Shown: one piece after another, positions 60,960 through 64,000 of the stretch
How positions within the stretch are numbered: the first letter of the stretch is position 1
How the letters are laid out: each line of letters starts with the position of its first letter
NCBI RefSeq assembly: GCF_000802425.1
Contig: NZ_JRUD01000007.1
Coordinates: 219,533-283,532 of the forward strand
DNA: 64,000 nucleotides
Reading direction: 5' to 3'
From: Pseudomonas flexibilis
GTDB lineage: Bacteria > Pseudomonadota > Gammaproteobacteria > Pseudomonadales > Pseudomonadaceae
Translations under genes and position numbers: made by a program
Notes under the pieces: generated by a model
Database searches by the model: none
Told to the model about the DNA's origin: nothing
What the model saw: the letters and a program-made list of their open reading frames with translations, nothing else

Positions 60960-62214
60960 CCTGACTTCCCCGCGCAACGGCCTGCTGGCCAACGGCCTGG
61001 GGGCCGGCCTGCTGAAACGCGGACTGCTGCGCCAGCTCGCGCACCTGCGCCACGGCCAGCTGACCCTGGTCGAGGCCGGCGAGCGCCAGCTGTTCGGCCA
61101 ACCCGATGCCCACCTGCGGGCGGAAATCCAGGTGCACGACGAGGCGTTCTGGCCGATGGTGGCCGGCAACGGCTCGATCGGCGCTGGCGAAGCCTACATG
61201 CAGGGTTACTGGAGCAGCCCGGACCTCACCGCGGTGATCCGCCTGTTCGTCGTCAACCTGGACGTGCTGGACGGTCTGGAGGGTGGTCTGGCGCGTCTCG
61301 GCCGCCCGCTGCTGCACGGCCTGCACTGGCTGAACCGCAACACCCGCCGGGGCTCACGCAAGAACATCGCCGCCCACTACGACCTGGGCAATGCGCTGTT
61401 CGAGCAACTGCTCGATTCGACCATGATGTACTCGGCGGCCATGTTCCGCAGTGCCGAGGACAGCCTGGAACAGGCGCAGCTCTACAAGCTGCAGCGCATC
61501 TGCGAGAAGCTCGACCTGCAGCCCGACGACCACCTGCTGGAGATCGGCACCGGCTGGGGCAGCATGGCGCTGTACGCGGCCAGCCACTATGGCTGCCGGG
61601 TGACTACCACCACCCTGTCGCGCGAGCAGTACGAGTACACCCGCCAGCGCATCGAGGCCCAGGGCCTGCAGGATCGCATCACCCTGCTGCTCCAGGACTA
61701 TCGCGACCTCGAGGGCCAGTACGACAAGCTGGTGTCCATCGAGATGATCGAGGCGGTCGGCCACCGCTACCTGCCGACCTACTTCCGCCAGTGCGCGCGG
61801 CTGCTCAAGGACGACGGCCTGATGCTGCTGCAGAGCATCACCATCCGCGACCAGCGCTATGAACAGGCCAAGGGCTCGGTGGACTTCATCCAGCGCTACA
61901 TCTTCCCGGGCGGCGCCCTGCCCTCGCTGCAGGTGCTGCTGGAGAACGTCGGCCGCGACACCGACCTGAACCTGCACCACATGGAGGACTTCGGCCTGCA
62001 CTACGCGCGCACCCTGCACCTGTGGCACGACAACCTGCGCCGCGCCCGCCACAGCCTGGAACAGCTGGGCTACGACGAGCAGTTCTACCGGCTCTGGGAG
62101 TTCTACCTGTGCTACTGCGAGGGCGGCTTCTTGGAGCGCAGCATCGGCGCCGCGCAACTGCTGCTGGCCAAGCCCGCCGCGCGTCCCGAGCCGCTGCTGG
62201 CGCGGGGGTTCTGA
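60946..62214 (+). CDS. Cyclopropane-fatty-acyl-phospholipid synthase-like SAM methyltransferase
   Basis: The 422-residue enzyme has an N-terminal domain (about 1-125) and a SAM-dependent methyltransferase domain (about 130-400): NIAAHYDLGNALFEQLLDST, LEIGTGWGSMALYAASHYGC (SAM motif), VSIEMIEAVGHRYLPTYFRQ, QSITIRDQRYEQAKGSVDFI. It is related to Cfa but belongs to the branch linked to the DUF1365 cluster, which may methylate acyl chains rather than make cyclopropanes. Start ATG at 60946 with AGGAG upstream; it overlaps DUF1365 by 14 bases. Confidence 0.92.
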   Translation: MKSPDLTSPRNGLLANGLGAGLLKRGLLRQLAHLRHGQLTLVEAGERQLFGQPDAHLRAEIQVHDEAFWPMVAGNGSIGAGEAYMQGYWSSPDLTAVIRLFVVNLDVLDGLEGGLARLGRPLLHGLHWLNRNTRRGSRKNIAAHYDLGNALFEQLLDSTMMYSAAMFRSAEDSLEQAQLYKLQRICEKLDLQPDDHLLEIGTGWGSMALYAASHYGCRVTTTTLSREQYEYTRQRIEAQGLQDRITLLLQDYRDLEGQYDKLVSIEMIEAVGHRYLPTYFRQCARLLKDDGLMLLQSITIRDQRYEQAKGSVDFIQRYIFPGGALPSLQVLLENVGRDTDLNLHHMEDFGLHYARTLHLWHDNLRRARHSLEQLGYDEQFYRLWEFYLCYCEGGFLERSIGAAQLLLAKPAARPEPLLARGF

Positions 62215-62729
62215 TGCCGCTGGCGCACGTGCTGGTCAATGCCGGGCTGTTCCAGCTCGGCTGGTTCGCCTGCGTGCTGGGCGCGCAGCGGCCCTGGCTG
62301 CTGCTGGTCGCCGTCGCCTGCCTGCTGGTGCACCTGCTGTGGATCGCGCCGACGCGCGGCGAATGGCGCCTGGTTGCACTGACCATGCTGGCCGGCTGGC
62401 TGCTGGACAGCGCGTTGCTCAACCTGGGGCTGTTCGACTTCGGCGCTGGCGCCCCGGTCGCGCCGCTGTGGCTGGCGCTGCTCTGGGCGCTGTTCGCCAC
62501 CACGCTGCGCCATTGCCTGGCCTGGACGGCGCGCCCCTGGTGGCGGGCCAGCCTGCTGGGTGCGGTTGGCGGGCCGCTGTCCTACCTGGCCGGCGCCGAG
62601 TTGGCCGGTGTTGGCCTGCCGTGGGGCCTGCTGCCGAGTCTGCTGGTGCTGGCGGGGGTGTGGGCGGTGGTGATGCCCTTGTTGCATGGGCTGGCACGAC
62701 TGCCGGTGGTGGCCAACGCGGGGCGTTGA
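62214..62729 (+). CDS. DUF2878 membrane protein
   Basis: The 171-residue protein has five or six hydrophobic helices (LVNAGLFQLGWFACVLGA, LLVAVACLLVHLLWIA, LTMLAGWLLDSALLNLGL, LPSLLVLAGVWAVVMPL) typical of DUF2878. Function unknown; it occurs with cfa-like and DUF1365 genes. The start overlaps the previous stop by one base. The last codons (VVANAGR) are encoded by one arm of the hairpin repeat at 62708-62734, so the 3' end of the gene may have been reshaped by the repeat. Confidence 0.85.
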   Translation: MPLAHVLVNAGLFQLGWFACVLGAQRPWLLLVAVACLLVHLLWIAPTRGEWRLVALTMLAGWLLDSALLNLGLFDFGAGAPVAPLWLALLWALFATTLRHCLAWTARPWWRASLLGAVGGPLSYLAGAELAGVGLPWGLLPSLLVLAGVWAVVMPLLHGLARLPVVANAGR

Positions 62730-62739
62730 CCACCCTACG
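62708..62739. repeat. Dispersed hairpin repeat over the end of the DUF2878 gene
   Basis: GGTGGCCAACGC (62708-62719) and GCGTTGACCACC (62723-62734) form a near-perfect hairpin, followed by CTACGG. Same family as 18348-18375 and 36244-36274. It includes the stop codon (62727-62729). Confidence 0.75.
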
Positions 62740-62763
62740 GGAGGTGACGGTGCGGGCCGGGAG

Positions 62764-63318
62764 TCAGGCGTCGTCGCGGTCCTGGCGCACCCAGATCAGC
62801 TCCGAGACGTCGAAGCCCAGCAGCGCCGCCTGGCGCACCAGGTACTCCTGGATCTTGGGGTCGAGCTGCTTGTCGCGGGAGAGGATCCACAGGTAATCCC
62901 GATCGGCGCCCGCCACCAGGGCCCAGCTGTAGTTCACCTGGTCCAGCGCCACCAGGTGATAACCACCCGCAAAGGGGCCGAAGAAGGAGACCTTCAGCGA
63001 GCCGACGTTCTCCGAGCCGATGAACTGGGCTTCACCTTCCGCCTCTTCGTACTCGCCCTTGTTGTCGTTGTAGCCCCGGTTGAGGACCTTCACTTCGCCG
63101 TCCGGCCACAGGCTGTAGGTGGCGGTCACGTTGGAAAGTCCGCGTTCGAAACGGTGATCCAGCCGGGCGATCTCGTACCACTTGCCCAGGTAGCGCTCGA
63201 TCTGGAACGGCGCGACCGGCGTGATGCCGTCGGGGGGCGATGTGGAGCAGCCGGTCAGGCCGAGCAGTGCAACCAACAGCATTCCAACCAGCAGACTTCC
63301 CGAACGATGACGCGTCAT
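62764..63318 (-). CDS. Outer-membrane lipocalin (Blc-like lipoprotein), copy 2
   Basis: The 184-residue paralogue of the lipocalin at 53765-54310. It has a lipobox LTGC (Cys24), GxW motif in LGKWYEIARLDHRFERGLSN, and GSLKVSFFGPFAGGYHLVAL and RDYLWILSRDKQLDP, nearly identical to copy 1. The start at 63318 is chosen for the signal peptide. No TGTACA element is found upstream, unlike copy 1, so it may be differently regulated. It is convergent with the phrB operon and closes it on the right side. Confidence 0.92.
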   Translation of the reverse strand: MTRHRSGSLLVGMLLVALLGLTGCSTSPPDGITPVAPFQIERYLGKWYEIARLDHRFERGLSNVTATYSLWPDGEVKVLNRGYNDNKGEYEEAEGEAQFIGSENVGSLKVSFFGPFAGGYHLVALDQVNYSWALVAGADRDYLWILSRDKQLDPKIQEYLVRQAALLGFDVSELIWVRQDRDDA

Positions 63319-63766
63319 GGGGGTGTTCTCCTTGGTAGTAGCGATGCGGCGGGGACGCCGAAACCGGTAGACCATGGTGCCGGTGGCAGGTTGCGCCCGA
63401 GCCGTGCCAGCGCCTGGCGGCCGGATAAACGTCGTGCCTGGGCCGGACAGACCTTCGGGGAAGCCGCATCGGCGGCCGGAAAAGCGCCGACCGCCCTATC
63501 GGTCCGACGCGGCTTGCGCCTGCCGCCGCGTCCGGGGCGATACGCCGCTCCAGAAGGTAGGGCGGACAACGCTTTACCTGTCCGCCGCTGCGCGCCGGGC
63601 CGGGCCGGGCCTGGAGAGGCGGATAAAACAACGATGTCCGCCCTACCGCTGCGCACCAGTGCCAGGGCTTAGGGTGGCGGACAAAAAAACAACGTTGTCC
63701 GCCCTACGCTGGCGCGCTTGCAACGTAGGGGGCAAGACGTATCTACGGTTCGCGCATACCACAAAC
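63319..63766. other. 448-bp intergenic mosaic of dispersed hairpin repeats
   Basis: No gene is supported. Units seen: a minus-strand copy of the GGCGGTCGGCG type (63465-63497); GGTAGGGCGGACAACGC near 63558-63575; GGCGGATAAAACAACGATGT then CCGCCCTACC near 63617-63650; and AGGGTGGCGGACAAAAAAAC then AACGTTGTCCGCCCTACG (63670-63708). These are alternating arms of related inverted repeats. The lipocalin promoter would lie in the left 60 bases, where no good -10/-35 is evident. Confidence 0.6.
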
Positions 63767-63796
63767 AAAAAACCCGCTCCGAGGAGCGGGTTTTTC
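63767..63796. terminator. Bidirectional intrinsic terminator next to etfA
   Basis: CCCGCTCC and GGAGCGGG around GA, with AAAAAA before and TTTTT after. It would end etfA transcription on the minus strand. Confidence 0.9.
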
Positions 63797-63817
63797 CTGT
63801 TACCGAAGCGACTGGAT

Positions 63818-63934
63818 CAGACCAGCTTTTCCAGTTCCGGCACGACCTCGAACAGGTCGCCCACCAGGCCGTAGTCGGCCACCTGGAAGATCGGCGCTTC
63901 TTCGTCCTTGTTGATCGCGACGATCACCTTGGAC
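63818..63934 (-). CDS. etfA: Electron transfer flavoprotein alpha subunit, C-terminal end (cut by contig end)
   Basis: The minus strand encodes the last 38 residues: [20 protein letters not shown], then [18 protein letters not shown] and the stop at 63818-63820. This is the FAD-binding C-terminus of EtfA, which passes electrons from acyl-CoA dehydrogenases to the ETF-quinone oxidoreductase. The gene is cut where sequencing adapter begins, so nothing further can be said. Confidence 0.93.
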
Positions 63935-64000
63935 ATGTCTCTTATACACATATGACGCTGCACACAACCCCTTACGTGTATATCCCCTCTTTTCCCCCTC
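63935..64000. other. Nextera adapter sequence at the contig end (artefact)
   Basis: TGTCTCTTATACACAT (63936-63951) followed by ATGACGCTG matches the Nextera transposase end CTGTCTCTTATACACATCTG then ACGCTGC. An 8-base stretch (CCCCTTAC, 63968-63975) sits where an index would be, followed by GTGTATATC, close to the adapter's GTGTAGATC. The tail is low-quality pyrimidine-rich sequence. None of this is genomic. Confidence 0.93.

Noticed and set aside
63319..63766. Reading the repeat-rich gap as CRISPR or coding sequence
   Set aside because: Repeats are inverted and variable, not regularly spaced direct repeats; open frames there are composition artefacts.

Overview
The window is a GC-rich gammaproteobacterial chromosome segment that looks like a Pseudomonas of the stutzeri/alcaligenes/oleovorans-aeruginosa side of the genus. 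Evidence: smc-zipA-ligA in that order, the block tal-rssC-rssB-mlaA-thioesterase-HAD-DUF4404-queF-ABC-fadE-PA2817 that matches the P. aeruginosa PA2796-PA2817 neighbourhood, a Pseudomonas-type REP, and Pseudomonas-like versions of Ada, DbpA, RarD and EtfA. It is an assembled contig end: the last ~65 bases are Nextera sequencing adapter, not genome. No rRNA, tRNA, CRISPR array or intact insertion sequence was seen; the one RNA gene is the 4.5S SRP RNA.

Layout. 1-3.9 kb: start of dnaX (minus), then ada, a DUF3820 gene, ffs (minus), an HU-like protein, and a metallo-hydrolase/DUF2892/small Cys protein run. 3.8-12.5 kb (minus): a TPR protein, ligA, zipA and smc. 13-19.6 kb (plus): an EamA exporter, then gcvP, sdaA and gcvT (glycine cleavage and serine deamination, without gcvH or glyA). 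19.7-24 kb: a CNNM/CBS protein, RarD-like transporter, a lone AlbA_2 domain and dbpA.

24-26.6 kb is the clearest accessory insert. It is AT-richer and carries a translationally coupled DUF262 + HEPN gene pair (a putative anti-phage or toxin-like module). A 108-bp fragment of a second yhhN gene, a 26-bp direct repeat and a frameshifted small membrane ORF follow before the intact yhhN. 27.3-30.4 kb: a heavy-metal/oxidative-type two-component system divergent from a GlcG-like protein and a periplasmic 5-hydroxyisourate hydrolase, with a CATTAC-N6-GTAATt box between. 30.6-46.3 kb: mostly core genes (sirtuin, dusA, tal, rssBC, mlaA, queF, ABC exporter, fadE).

46.3-63.3 kb is a light/photo-oxidative response region. 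It has two MerR regulators of the class II LitR (PplR) type, a short LOV photoreceptor, ferrochelatase, a renalase-like flavoprotein plus a Trp-rich TIGR02450 protein, a BdlA-like PAS-PAS-MCP sensor, EAL and GGDEF proteins, and two lipocalins. A nine-gene overlapping operon follows: DUF523/DUF1722, merR, phrB, SnoaL, SDR, FAD oxidoreductase, DUF1365, cfa-like, DUF2878. Repeated TGTACA-containing elements sit in three intergenic regions here and probably tie these genes into one regulon. One of them drives a lipocalin-diguanylate cyclase-phosphodiesterase operon, suggesting that light feeds into c-di-GMP signalling. The window closes with a mosaic of dispersed hairpin repeats, a terminator and the 3' end of etfA running into adapter.
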